A DNA stretch of 64,000 nt from Gammaproteobacteria bacterium (GTDB lineage Bacteria; Pseudomonadota; Gammaproteobacteria; UBA6429; Thiohalophilaceae). Below, piece by piece: positions 44,392-53,114 of the stretch. A program made the translations under genes and the position numbers. How positions within the stretch are numbered: position 1 is the stretch's first letter; every line of letters starts with the position of its first letter. The notes under the pieces are model-generated. The model saw only the letters and a program-made list of their open reading frames with translations. It had not been told where the DNA came from and made no database searches. The stretch lies in assembly GCA_024641475.1 (NCBI GenBank), contig JAHECZ010000009.1:1-64000 (forward strand). Direction: 5' to 3'.

Positions 44392-45135
44392 TTATAAAGT
44401 TGGGATCACGGCTTCGAGGATGCGTTTAACCTGATCGACACCCGCCACCAGGTTGTGTTCAATTTCCTGCATGGTGATTTCTTCACCCTCGCCGCGTCCC
44501 GCTGCTTTGTTAACCACCACAGCGATACTGGCATAACACAGCTGTTTCTCGCGCGCTAATGCGGCCTCAGGCATACCGGTCATACCCACGATATGACAAC
44601 CATCACGTTCAAACCGATCGATTTCCGCAGCGCTCTCCAAACGCGGACCCTGGGTTGCGCCATAGGTTGCCTTGGGTTCAATCTGTATTTTGGCTTGCGC
44701 GGCTGCCTTGATGAGTGACTGGCGTAATTCCTCGCAATAAGGTGATGTAAAATCAATATGCACCACCTCATTCAGGCCTTCTTCAAAAAAAGTATGCGCA
44801 CGTGACCAGGTATAATCGATAATCTGATCTGGAATGACAATGCGCTGTGCAGACATCGCGGTCGATATTCCACCTACGGCATTGATGGCAATAACCTGCT
44901 CCACACCCACGTTCTTTAGTACCGTGATATTGGCGCGATAATTCACCTTATGCGGCGGTATGGTATGTCCGGCACCATGGCGCGGTAAAAAAATCACTTC
45001 TTTCCCCGCCAGCAGGCCGCGAGTCAAGGGTGCAGAAGGTTCACCATATTTACAAACATGCACTTCCCGACCAGTGATAGTGAGATTGGTCAGCTTGGTC
45101 AGTCCAGTGCCACCAATAATCGCGATTTTAGACAT
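44392..45135 (-). CDS. S-methyl-5'-thioinosine phosphorylase (MTAP/PNP family)
   Basis: Purine nucleoside phosphorylase family, 247 aa, with IGGTGL, LPRHGAGHTIPPHKVNYRANI, NAVGG, YGATQGPRLES and GMTGMPEAALARE. The base-binding element reads VVVNKAAGRGE. The Asn there, in place of the Asp that adenine-specific MTA phosphorylases use, suggests 6-oxopurine specificity, as in the Pseudomonas aeruginosa methylthioinosine phosphorylase encoded at the same locus. It would release hypoxanthine, the substrate of the enzyme encoded 6 nt upstream. Plain MTA phosphorylase is the alternative. Confidence 0.85.
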   Translation of the reverse strand: MSKIAIIGGTGLTKLTNLTITGREVHVCKYGEPSAPLTRGLLAGKEVIFLPRHGAGHTIPPHKVNYRANITVLKNVGVEQVIAINAVGGISTAMSAQRIVIPDQIIDYTWSRAHTFFEEGLNEVVHIDFTSPYCEELRQSLIKAAAQAKIQIEPKATYGATQGPRLESAAEIDRFERDGCHIVGMTGMPEAALAREKQLCYASIAVVVNKAAGRGEGEEITMQEIEHNLVAGVDQVKRILEAVIPTL

Positions 45136-45141
45136 ACTAAT

Positions 45142-45687
45142 TTACATTCCTTTTACTGCATAAATGCCGGGGGCATTACGTAAATAACCTTTGTAATCCA
45201 TTCCATACCCGAATAAATAGCGATCGGGGGTTTCCAGACCGACATACGTAATCGGAACCGGTTCCTTGCGTGAATGAATCTTATTAATCAATACCGCTGT
45301 CTGCACATCCAGCGCGCCTTCTGCCCAACAATGTTCAATGATGGCATTGAGGGTTATGCCTTCATCGAGAATATCATCAATGATCAGCACGGTACGGCCT
45401 TTGAGCGAATGTTGTGGACGTACGATCCATTGCAAACGTCCACCCTGGGTGTCACCCCGATATCGCGTTGCATGGATATAATCAATTTGCAGAGGAAAGT
45501 TCAGACGTGTCAGCAAATGTCCTGCCGGAATAATTCCTCCGGTCATGACACACAGGATCAGGGGATCAGTTTCGGCTAATTTGGCAGTAATCGCGGCTGC
45601 CAGTTGGTCCAGGGCGGATTGCACCTGCGCATGGCTATAAAGGCAATCTGCGTCACTCAGGGTACGTTGGGCTTCGTCTGCATTCAT
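45142..45687 (-). CDS. hpt: hypoxanthine-guanine phosphoribosyltransferase
   Basis: Purine salvage enzyme of 181 aa converting hypoxanthine or guanine with PRPP to IMP or GMP. It has the PRPP-binding loop LIIDDILDEGITLNAI, the flexible-loop region HATRYRGDTQGG, and a base-binding end DRYLFGYGMDYKGYLRN. The phosphoribosyl motif is intact. It precedes the methylthioinosine phosphorylase by 6 nt, so the hypoxanthine that enzyme releases can be recaptured directly. Confidence 0.9.
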   Translation of the reverse strand: MNADEAQRTLSDADCLYSHAQVQSALDQLAAAITAKLAETDPLILCVMTGGIIPAGHLLTRLNFPLQIDYIHATRYRGDTQGGRLQWIVRPQHSLKGRTVLIIDDILDEGITLNAIIEHCWAEGALDVQTAVLINKIHSRKEPVPITYVGLETPDRYLFGYGMDYKGYLRNAPGIYAVKGM

Positions 45688-45779
45688 ATAATCAATGTCT
45701 TCTTGGTGTGAAATGCCGACGCAGTATAGAACAGCGCTATGAGCTTGCCAATGATTTCAATTCAATACAATGTCTCGGG

Positions 45780-46829
45780 CTAGAAGTTCAACGCGTAACT
45801 GGGATTATCCAGATAATGCGCCAAGTCATGGCGAACTTGCGACCAGCGTGCCTGCTGCTGCAGTTCCTGATGGTGAATTGCATGGCGTCCATGCATACGC
45901 GCCAAACGGCTACGCGCAACAGGATTCTGATAAGGACCGAGTTGATCCAATATTTCAACAGCACCCGGACGATTATTGCAAATCAGTGCCATATCACAGC
46001 CGGCCGCAAATGCTGCACGTGCACGTGAGACATAATCATTACCAGCAACACTCGCCCCCTCCATATTCAAATCATCACTGAATATCACGCCCTGAAAACC
46101 AAGCTCACCACGTAATACGGTTTGTAACCAGTAGCGGGAGAATCCCGCCGGAGTTGGATCGATCTGCGAATAGATCACATGGGCAGGCATGATCGCAGCC
46201 AGCCCATTGTCAATCAGACGACGAAACGGTGCAATGTCATCGCGCCACAACGTATCGCGATCGCGCCTATCTTCCGGAATCGCCACATGCGAATCTGCCG
46301 TTACTGCACCATGGCCGGGGAAGTGTTTGCCAGTCGCCGCCATCCCCGCGGCTTGCATCCCTTTCATATAGGCAAAGGCCAGTTCAAACACGATGGCCGG
46401 ATCACGGTGAAACGATCGATCACCAATTACGTCGCTCACGCCATAATTCAAATCCAATACCGGCGCGAAACTGAAATCGATGCCTACCGCACGTAATTCG
46501 ATCGCCATTAACCAGCCAAGTTCTTCGGACAGATGCCGCGCCTTGTCAGGTTGCGATTCGAACAATTGCCCCAAGCGCCCTGTTGCGGGTAAACGACTAA
46601 ACCCTTCACGAAAACGTTGTACCCGACCGCCTTCGTGATCAACCGCAATCAATAACTGCGGATCTCGTAGTGCTTTAATTTGTGCGACCAGAGCGGATAA
46701 TTGCGCTACATTGACATAATTGCGGGTAAACAGGATCACCCCCCCGACCAATGGATGCTGCAGCATGTCACGTTCCTCGGCACTCAGTTCGGTACCGATG
46801 AGGTCGAGCATGACTGGACCTAATCCCAT
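45780..46829 (-). CDS. nagZ: beta-N-acetylhexosaminidase NagZ
   Basis: Cytoplasmic GH3 glycosidase that removes GlcNAc from anhydro-muropeptides during peptidoglycan recycling. The 349-aa protein has VDHEGGRVQR, GKHFPGHGAVTADSH (catalytic His in the mobile loop) and SDDLNMEGA with the nucleophile Asp. In organisms with an inducible AmpC its product signals beta-lactamase expression; no ampR or ampC is here. It starts 3 nt after a signal-less YkuD-domain gene that may act in the same recycling pathway. Confidence 0.96.
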   Translation of the reverse strand: MGLGPVMLDLIGTELSAEERDMLQHPLVGGVILFTRNYVNVAQLSALVAQIKALRDPQLLIAVDHEGGRVQRFREGFSRLPATGRLGQLFESQPDKARHLSEELGWLMAIELRAVGIDFSFAPVLDLNYGVSDVIGDRSFHRDPAIVFELAFAYMKGMQAAGMAATGKHFPGHGAVTADSHVAIPEDRRDRDTLWRDDIAPFRRLIDNGLAAIMPAHVIYSQIDPTPAGFSRYWLQTVLRGELGFQGVIFSDDLNMEGASVAGNDYVSRARAAFAAGCDMALICNNRPGAVEILDQLGPYQNPVARSRLARMHGRHAIHHQELQQQARWSQVRHDLAHYLDNPSYALNF

Positions 46830-46831
46830 TT

Positions 46832-47326
46832 TTATTGCTCCGTAATCAGGACGCGCGTACCAACTGGCGTCATATCGAATAACTTTACCATTTCCACATT
46901 ACCTAGCTTGATGCAGCCATGTGAGCTCGGTACGCCCATCGGATCTTCATCCGGGCAACCATGAATGTAGATATAACGACGCATCGTGTCGACATTGTGC
47001 AAACGATTAAATCCTGGTTCCAGCCCGCTGAGCCATAAAATTCGCGTCAGAATCCAATCGCGCTGTGGAAATTGTGCGCGTAATTCGGGTGAATAGAGTT
47101 CGCCAGTGGCGCGCCGACCTTTAAAAACTGCATTAAGCTCGCTGCCAGCGCCAATTTTGGCGCGGATAACGTGCCAGCCACGTGGCGTACATTCGCTGCC
47201 GTTTACTTCACCCACACCATTTTTACCGGTGGCAATTCGGGTTTGCAATAATATTGTATTACCCAGGCTTAACGTGAGTTGTTGAGTGGCAACATTGACC
47301 AGTATGGTGTGTTCAATTTTATTCAT
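46832..47326 (-). CDS. YkuD-domain protein without signal peptide (ElsL-like L,D-carboxypeptidase?)
   Basis: YkuD catalytic domain of 164 aa with H122GCPDEDPMG and S135HGC138IKLGN, the His-Cys pair of L,D-transpeptidases. The N-terminus MNKIEHTILVNVATQQLTLSL goes straight into the domain with no hydrophobic leader, so the protein should stay in the cytoplasm. Acinetobacter ElsL, a signal-less YkuD protein, is a cytoplasmic L,D-carboxypeptidase of peptidoglycan recycling. Placement 3 nt before nagZ supports the same job here. A TTG at 47332 would add two residues; the ATG at 47326 overlaps the CYTH stop (ATGA) and is preferred. Confidence 0.85.
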   Translation of the reverse strand: MNKIEHTILVNVATQQLTLSLGNTILLQTRIATGKNGVGEVNGSECTPRGWHVIRAKIGAGSELNAVFKGRRATGELYSPELRAQFPQRDWILTRILWLSGLEPGFNRLHNVDTMRRYIYIHGCPDEDPMGVPSSHGCIKLGNVEMVKLFDMTPVGTRVLITEQ

Positions 47327-47793
47327 GACCAAACCTTGAATGGATGTTTAACCAGACTGACATTATAGTAGCGTGGATCATCGGTTACTTCTGCACCCAG
47401 CCACAGTGGGCGCTCAAATGACTCGGCTTCATGCTGCAACTCAATTTCCGCCACGATCAAACCGGCATTGTCACCGGCAAACACATCCACTTCCCATTGA
47501 TGATTGGCATAATTTACCAGATAGCGTACTTTATCGATCAAGGGTTGTTCGCATAATTCATTCAACATGGCTTGGGCATCCGCAAGCGGAATGGCATATT
47601 CAAATTCCTGACGACGCATACCTAATGTTGCGCTTTTAATATTCAGCCGCGCATGTTCACCTTCAATGCGCACCCGCACGGAGGCATGTTTGCTACCGAC
47701 AAGATAGCCTTGCATGAAATGCGTACCCGCATCTGCCAGGGCTCGCCAGCTGTCATCTTTCAAAAGAAATTTGCGTTCAATCTCTATCGCCAT
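47323..47793 (-). CDS. CYTH domain protein (triphosphate-tunnel enzyme)
   Basis: A 156-aa single-domain CYTH protein with the EIERKFLL motif at the N-terminus. Charged tunnel residues follow (ASVRVRIEG, ARLNIKSA, WEVDVFAGDNAGLIVAEIEL, DPRYYNVSLVKHPF). Enzymes of this size are usually inorganic triphosphatases, less often class IV adenylate cyclases or thiamine triphosphatases; the substrate cannot be read from sequence. It lies between rlmD (2 nt gap) and the YkuD gene (4-nt overlap). Confidence 0.87.
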   Translation of the reverse strand: MAIEIERKFLLKDDSWRALADAGTHFMQGYLVGSKHASVRVRIEGEHARLNIKSATLGMRRQEFEYAIPLADAQAMLNELCEQPLIDKVRYLVNYANHQWEVDVFAGDNAGLIVAEIELQHEAESFERPLWLGAEVTDDPRYYNVSLVKHPFKVWS

Positions 47794-47795
47794 AC

Positions 47796-49118
47796 TTAAT
47801 CCAGTGTAAACACGGCCAGTGCTTCGACATGTGCTGTATGCGGAAACATATCCAGCACACCCACTTGTTGCAGGTGGTAACCATATTGATTCACCAATAT
47901 GCCGGCATCACGCGCCAAGGTGGACGGATTGCAGGAGACATAGACAATGCGCTGCGCCCTGGTCGCCACAATACCAGGCAATACTTCGGCAGCACCATTG
48001 CGTGGTGGATCCAGCAAGACTCGGTGATAACGCGCTTTCATCCAGGGGAAATCCTGACAATCCCGTGACAAATCCGCGATATGGTGTTGCACGTTGGTAA
48101 TGCCATTGCGTTGCGCATTTTCTCTGGCACGCGCCACCAGTCCGCTGTCACCTTCCACTGCAACGACCTGCGCCGCACGGCGAGCAATCGGCAGGGAAAA
48201 ATTTCCCAGGCCACTGAATAATTCCAGCACCGTTGTGGATTCATCCAATTGCAACTCTGCAATCGCCGCATCTATCATGGCCAGATTTACTTCACGATTC
48301 ACCTGAATAAAATCGCTGGGCACAAACTGTAACGTGATTTGTTGTCGATCTACCTGATAGCTTAAGGTACTGTCTTTCGGCCAAACCGGCGCAATACTAT
48401 CCAACCCTTTGGGTTGTTGATAGAGATGCCAGCCAGTTTGTTTAGCCATGTTGACAAGCAGATCCATATCCTGCGTAGTTAACGGTTCAAGATGCCGTAG
48501 CACCATCGCAGTGGCATTATCCGCAATGGCAACTTCCACTTGCGGGACAGATTGGAAACACGACAAGGATCTCACCAGTGTGGCAATATCCGCCAGCTTA
48601 TGTCCCACGTTCGGATGCAGCGTTTCACAGACAGCTAGATCAGCAAGTAAATGACTGGCCTTCTCGCGAAAACCAATCATCAATCGTTGTTTTTTATGTA
48701 CGAACCGGGTTCCCAGACGCGCTTTGCGCCGATATCCCCAGGCAAGTCCTGTCACAGGTGCAACAACTTCTTTTGGTATTACATGACCAATGCGTTGCAA
48801 ATTATCCAGTAGAATTTTTTGTTTGAATTCCAATTGCTTGTGCGCAGCAAGATGCTGCAGGTTACAGCCACCGCAGATATCAAAATGCGGACAGGCTGGC
48901 GTGATACGATCTACTGACGCCGTGAGAATTTCCTGTATTTTACCCGTATCGTAATTGCGTTTGCGTTCGGTATAGACAAAGCGCACTACTTCACCGGGTA
49001 ACGTCCCAGGGATAAACACGGCTTTACCGTTGACGCGTGCAACGCCATGACCTTCATGGGTAAGATCATGAATAGTGGCTTCAACAGGTTCAGTCGGGAT
49101 ACGATGACGACGGCTCAT
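47796..49118 (-). CDS. rlmD: 23S rRNA (uracil-1939-C5)-methyltransferase RlmD
   Basis: SAM-dependent methyltransferase making m5U1939 in 23S rRNA. The 440-aa protein has an N-terminal TRAM domain (ATIHDLTHEGHGVARVNGKA), a 4Fe-4S cluster motif CPHFDICGGCNLQH, the SAM motif LELFSGLGNFSLP, and VYVSCNPSTLARD with the catalytic Cys. The frame is open to 49214, but the ATG at 49118 (MSRRHRIPTEP) gives normal length and starts in the short gap after the exonuclease gene. Confidence 0.95.
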   Translation of the reverse strand: MSRRHRIPTEPVEATIHDLTHEGHGVARVNGKAVFIPGTLPGEVVRFVYTERKRNYDTGKIQEILTASVDRITPACPHFDICGGCNLQHLAAHKQLEFKQKILLDNLQRIGHVIPKEVVAPVTGLAWGYRRKARLGTRFVHKKQRLMIGFREKASHLLADLAVCETLHPNVGHKLADIATLVRSLSCFQSVPQVEVAIADNATAMVLRHLEPLTTQDMDLLVNMAKQTGWHLYQQPKGLDSIAPVWPKDSTLSYQVDRQQITLQFVPSDFIQVNREVNLAMIDAAIAELQLDESTTVLELFSGLGNFSLPIARRAAQVVAVEGDSGLVARARENAQRNGITNVQHHIADLSRDCQDFPWMKARYHRVLLDPPRNGAAEVLPGIVATRAQRIVYVSCNPSTLARDAGILVNQYGYHLQQVGVLDMFPHTAHVEALAVFTLD

Positions 49119-49135
49119 GCAATTGCTCTGATTGA

Positions 49136-49906
49136 TCAGGATGGCCAGGCCGCAACAAATTCTTGCAGATGTGCCCGACCGTCCGTGTGTAACGTATCGC
49201 GTACCAGCTGGCATTCCTGCTGATATTCAACCTCGCTCAAATGGCCACGCATTACTTGAAACCGCAGATAAATTAAATACGTATTCACCACATCGGTTTC
49301 ACAGTAATCACGAATACGCTGTATTTCCCCGGCTTGATATGCCGGCCATACTTGTGAACCATCCATGCCGAGTTTGCCCGGAAAACCCAGCATCACGGCG
49401 ATTTCATGCAGGGGTGCTACAGCACGCGGCTCATAACCTGCCAGTACATCCATCAGATCAGTATGGCGATAATGATAACGACTCAGATAATTGTTATAAC
49501 GAAAACTGTTGTCGTCATCGCCATGTTCCCAATAGCGATGGGCATTCACGCCATGCAACAAGGCCCGATAATGTAATACCGGCAAATCAAATCCCTTGCC
49601 GTTCCAGGAAACCAGTGTCGGGGTATATTTCTCAACGCCGGAAAAAAAGCGTTCTACCAGTTCTTTTTCCGGTGACGTCGGGTCGCCCAGCGTCCACACG
49701 GTAAATTTATCACGACTGCGCATGGCGACAGAGATGGCAACAATACGCTGCAGATGTGGACGTAAAAATTCCGTACCGGTTTCCTGTCGGCGTTTCTGAA
49801 ACATCACGCTGGCGGTGTCTTGATCGGACAGACCCTGTAGTTCATGGATTTTCCGCCCGGTATCACAATCCGGTACCGTTTCAATGTCAAAAACAAATAC
49901 GTTCAT
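49136..49906 (-). CDS. predicted PolB-like 3'-5' exonuclease
   Basis: DnaQ-like nuclease of 256 aa. D7IE9TVPD is the first catalytic motif; LVSWNGKGFDLPVLHYRAL and YCETDVVNTYLIYLRF provide the others. This matches the predicted 3'-5' exonuclease group related to DNA polymerase B proofreading domains (PF10108). The cellular role is not established. It is encoded 8 nt after cysM and just before rlmD, a grouping also seen in other gammaproteobacteria. Confidence 0.88.
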   Translation of the reverse strand: MNVFVFDIETVPDCDTGRKIHELQGLSDQDTASVMFQKRRQETGTEFLRPHLQRIVAISVAMRSRDKFTVWTLGDPTSPEKELVERFFSGVEKYTPTLVSWNGKGFDLPVLHYRALLHGVNAHRYWEHGDDDNSFRYNNYLSRYHYRHTDLMDVLAGYEPRAVAPLHEIAVMLGFPGKLGMDGSQVWPAYQAGEIQRIRDYCETDVVNTYLIYLRFQVMRGHLSEVEYQQECQLVRDTLHTDGRAHLQEFVAAWPS

Positions 49907-49914
49907 ATGAAGGC

Positions 49915-50805
49915 TCAGGACGGAAATACGTTAGTAGATAAATAGCGATCGCCACGATCACAAATAATGGCGACGATGACGGCATTACGCACTTCAGTTG
50001 ATAAACGCAATGCAGCTGAGACGGCGCCGCCGGAAGAGATGCCACAGAAAATACCTTCGCGTGCCGCCAGTTGGCGCGTCATTTCTTCTGATTCCGTCTG
50101 ATTGACTTCCATAACGCTATCAACTCGGGAGGCATCAAAAATCGACGGTAAATATTCTTTCGACCAGCGGCGTATACCCGGAATCTTGGCACCTTCCGCT
50201 GGTTGTACGCCAATGATCTGAATGGCTGGATTTTTTTCTTTGAGAAATTGCGAGGTTCCCATGATCGTCCCGGTAGTCCCCATGGAACTGACAAAATGGG
50301 TAACAGCGCCATGCGTATCGCGCCAAATCTCCGGACCTGTTCCATAATAATGCGCTGCCGGATTATCCGGATTGGAAAATTGATCCAATACTTTGCCCTT
50401 ACCTTCACGTTGCATTTGTGTGGCCAGATCACGCGCACCTTCCATGCTGGCTGCTTCTGTGACTAATACCAGTTCTGCGCCAAATGCCTTCATTGTGGCA
50501 CGCCGCTCCAGACTCATGTTCTCCGGCATAATCAAGACCAAACGATAACCTTTTATAGCCGCTGCCATCGCCAGCGCGATACCCGTATTGCCACTGGTCG
50601 CCTCGATCAGGGTATCACCGGGTTTTATTTCGCCACGCGATTCAGCACGGGCAATCATACTCAATGCCGGTCGATCTTTGACCGAACCTGCCGGGTTATT
50701 GCCTTCCAGTTTGACCAGAATATGATTTGTGGTATTACCCGGTAAACGCTGTAAACGTACCAGTGGTGTGTTGCCAACAAAGGCTTCGATGGTGGGATAG
50801 TCCAT
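49915..50805 (-). CDS. cysM: cysteine synthase B CysM
   Basis: PLP enzyme making cysteine (or S-sulfocysteine from thiosulfate) from O-acetylserine. The 296-aa protein has Lys43 in NNPAGSVKDRPA as the Schiff-base lysine, EATSGNTGIALA, and SSMGTTGTIMG for the phosphate loop; GISSGGAVSAAL ends the active site. The NNPAGS pattern and short length favour CysM over CysK. It heads the minus-strand run towards nagZ and is divergent from the Hpt gene. Confidence 0.95.
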   Translation of the reverse strand: MDYPTIEAFVGNTPLVRLQRLPGNTTNHILVKLEGNNPAGSVKDRPALSMIARAESRGEIKPGDTLIEATSGNTGIALAMAAAIKGYRLVLIMPENMSLERRATMKAFGAELVLVTEAASMEGARDLATQMQREGKGKVLDQFSNPDNPAAHYYGTGPEIWRDTHGAVTHFVSSMGTTGTIMGTSQFLKEKNPAIQIIGVQPAEGAKIPGIRRWSKEYLPSIFDASRVDSVMEVNQTESEEMTRQLAAREGIFCGISSGGAVSAALRLSTEVRNAVIVAIICDRGDRYLSTNVFPS

Positions 50806-50889
50806 GCACTCTTATATTATCTGCGGCAAATTTTGCCAAGCTGATTCTAACAGATTATTATTCGACACGACGAGACAGGAATTTACCAC

Positions 50890-51240
50890 ATGAGCAAGGT
50901 CATCGATATACAGCTGGCACTGGAACAGGCTGGCGGCAATGAGGCGCTTGCCAAAGATCTGCTGACCATGTTACTCAAGGAATTGCCTGTCCTCAATGAT
51001 AAATTGCAACAGGCGATTCATGCGCAAGATAACACTGCGATGTGGGATCACGCGCATAAACTCTATGGCTCGACTGCCTATTGTGGTGTTCCGGGTTTGA
51101 AACACACAGCCAAATCACTGGAAGACGCTATCAAACAACGTAATCAAGATGTGATTATTGCTGCGCATGGCAGGGTATTTGATGAAATTACATTGTTGCT
51201 CGCAGCAGGTCCAGGCTGGCTCGCCCGGAGCTGGAGTTAA
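50890..51240 (+). CDS. stand-alone histidine phosphotransfer (Hpt) protein
   Basis: A 116-aa helical protein with the Hpt motif H54AH56KLYGSTAYCGVPGL. His56 is the expected phospho-accepting residue in a multi-step phosphorelay. Flanking helices (LTMLLKELPVLNDKLQQAI, AKSLEDAIKQ) fit the four-helix bundle. No hybrid kinase or receiver gene is in the window. In Pseudomonas the hybrid kinase gacS is encoded near cysM, so a BarA/GacS-type kinase is one possible partner, but this is inference. An ACAGGA ribosome binding sequence precedes the ATG. Confidence 0.87.
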   Translation: MSKVIDIQLALEQAGGNEALAKDLLTMLLKELPVLNDKLQQAIHAQDNTAMWDHAHKLYGSTAYCGVPGLKHTAKSLEDAIKQRNQDVIIAAHGRVFDEITLLLAAGPGWLARSWS

Positions 51241-51245
51241 ATTAC

Positions 51246-51626
51246 TCAGGATTTATCCAGTACGACAAAGGCCACGGCGTATTCTTCTTCGTCTGACAAG
51301 CTCAGATGCCAGGCCTGTACCGCATGCTGTACAAGTAAAGTGGCAGCGACACCGGCAAATTGCAGGATCGGTTTGCCATAGCTGTCGTGCGCAACATAGA
51401 TATCTTTAAACCGCACACCATCGCGAAAACCCGTACCCAACGCCTTGGCAGCCGCTTCTTTGGCAGCAAAGCGTTTGGCGAGGAAATGTGCCGGGCGAGT
51501 TTGCGTTAAAAACTCGGCATATTCCTGCGGATGTAATAGCCGTGCCGCAAAGCGCGTCCCATAAGTCTCGATATTACGTTGCATGCGCGACACGCGCACG
51601 ATATCGGTACCAATCCCGTAAATCAT
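51246..51626 (-). CDS. acpS: holo-[acyl-carrier-protein] synthase AcpS
   Basis: Attaches the phosphopantetheine arm to Ser37 of AcpP. The 126-aa protein equals E. coli length, with [11 protein letters not shown] at the start and [20 protein letters not shown] as the CoA/metal motif. The open frame runs to 51758; the ATG at 51626 gives the standard start and overlaps the pdxJ stop (ATGA). It is last in the lepA operon and converges with the Hpt gene, 5 bp apart. Confidence 0.95.
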   Translation of the reverse strand: MIYGIGTDIVRVSRMQRNIETYGTRFAARLLHPQEYAEFLTQTRPAHFLAKRFAAKEAAAKALGTGFRDGVRFKDIYVAHDSYGKPILQFAGVAATLLVQHAVQAWHLSLSDEEEYAVAFVVLDKS

Positions 51627-52366
51627 GCCAATCGCGCTGCCTGCATGGTTTGCTTCATCGTCGCCACGGCGGCATGCAGACCGGAAAAAATTGCCTGGGC
51701 TACAATTGCATGGCCGATATTTAATTCGCGAATATCCGGCAAGGCCGCGATCGCGCAAACATTATGGTAATCCAGTCCATGACCGGCATTCACATGCAGC
51801 CCCAAAGACGTTCCCAACTCCACAGCATGACTGATGCGCGCCAGTTCCTGTTGGTGTGCTGCCGCCGTATGCGCATTGGCATAATGGCCAGTATGAATTT
51901 CAATAACCGGCGCCTGACAATCGGCTGCTGCGCGAATTTGCGCGGCATCGGCATCCACAAATAACGAAACCCGTACACCGGCCGCGGCTAATTGGGCACA
52001 AGCAGCACGAATTTTACTGAGTTGTCCGACGACATCCAGACCACCTTCGGTCGTGAGTTCCTCGCGGCGCTCAGGTACCAGACAACAATCGGCTGGCTGA
52101 ATTTCACAGGCGATACGTAACATTTCCGGAGTCACGGCCATTTCCAGATTCATGCGCGTTTGCAGGATTTCCTTGAGCATCCGCACATCGCGATCCTGGA
52201 TGTGACGGCGGTCTTCACGCAGATGCAAGGTAATCGCATCCGCACCGGCTTGTTCAGCAATCAGGGCGGCCTGAATCGGCTCGGGATAGCGTGTCCCGCG
52301 TGCCTGCCTGATGGTGGCAACGTGATCGATATTGACGCCGAGCAAAATAGAATTGGAAGTTGTCAT
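51623..52366 (-). CDS. pdxJ: pyridoxine 5'-phosphate synthase PdxJ
   Basis: Final ring-closing enzyme of the DXP-dependent vitamin B6 pathway. The 247-aa TIM barrel has [45 protein letters not shown] and AGHGLDYHN. The frame is open to 52447, but the ATG at 52366 gives the usual N-terminus; 31 nt separate it from recO. The recO-pdxJ-acpS order is conserved in many gammaproteobacteria. Confidence 0.96.
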   Translation of the reverse strand: MTTSNSILLGVNIDHVATIRQARGTRYPEPIQAALIAEQAGADAITLHLREDRRHIQDRDVRMLKEILQTRMNLEMAVTPEMLRIACEIQPADCCLVPERREELTTEGGLDVVGQLSKIRAACAQLAAAGVRVSLFVDADAAQIRAAADCQAPVIEIHTGHYANAHTAAAHQQELARISHAVELGTSLGLHVNAGHGLDYHNVCAIAALPDIRELNIGHAIVAQAIFSGLHAAVATMKQTMQAARLA

Positions 52367-52397
52367 GATGATACTGTGCAAAATATTCGTAAATGAT

Positions 52398-53114
52398 TCA
52401 ACTACGAAACTGCCGATACAGTTCCCGGGTTTTGATCGGAGTTTCACCCAGGTAGTGATCCAGTACGGTCCGCATTAACAGTTTCGCCTGTTGGCGATGT
52501 TCCGTTTGGGATAACTGCCGTTCGTGTAACGCTATGAGGGTTGCACCGTCAATACGTAACGCAGCGTGAGCGGAGATGGTGAGACTTACTGGCCCCTGCT
52601 CCACGACATAATGGTAACTCTGTGTCGCCATCACCGGTTCGCCACGGCTAATCTCGATGGACAGGTTTAATCCATAACCCAATTCTTCCAACAGTTGTAA
52701 TTCAAAGTAGCGCAACACAATGTCCGGCATGGGCTGGTTTTGTAATGACTGCAAGGTATCGCGGTATAACGCAAACAAGCCAGGATGCGGATCATGTCGA
52801 TGCAATAAACGCATCAGCAATTCATTCAGATATAACCCGTGGTAAAGCTGCTCCCCTTGTAATACAGCAAGTCCCGCAACCGGTTCGGCTTTATATAAGG
52901 TAGGCAGTTCACCCTTACCGCCAAAATACACAAACAACGGAATGAAGGGCTGGAGTACGCCATAAAACGCCGACTTGGGTGTGCGTGCACCTTTGGCCAG
53001 CAGACCCATGCGTCCGGCGTGCTCGGTTAATATTTCGACGATCGTACTGGTATTGCTATAGGCACGTGAATGCAACACAAACGCCTGTTCGGTATGATGA
53101 TTACTTGGTGTCAT
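52398..53114 (-). CDS. recO: DNA repair protein RecO
   Basis: Loads RecA onto SSB-coated gaps together with RecR. The 238-aa protein has an N-terminal OB fold ([34 protein letters not shown]) followed by the helical domain with [21 protein letters not shown] and a short C-terminal region. The proteobacterial form lacks the full zinc-binding cysteine set, as here. The ATG at 53114 overlaps the 3' end of era by 14 nt; the longer upstream frame would run deep into era. Confidence 0.94.
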   Translation of the reverse strand: MTPSNHHTEQAFVLHSRAYSNTSTIVEILTEHAGRMGLLAKGARTPKSAFYGVLQPFIPLFVYFGGKGELPTLYKAEPVAGLAVLQGEQLYHGLYLNELLMRLLHRHDPHPGLFALYRDTLQSLQNQPMPDIVLRYFELQLLEELGYGLNLSIEISRGEPVMATQSYHYVVEQGPVSLTISAHAALRIDGATLIALHERQLSQTEHRQQAKLLMRTVLDHYLGETPIKTRELYRQFRS

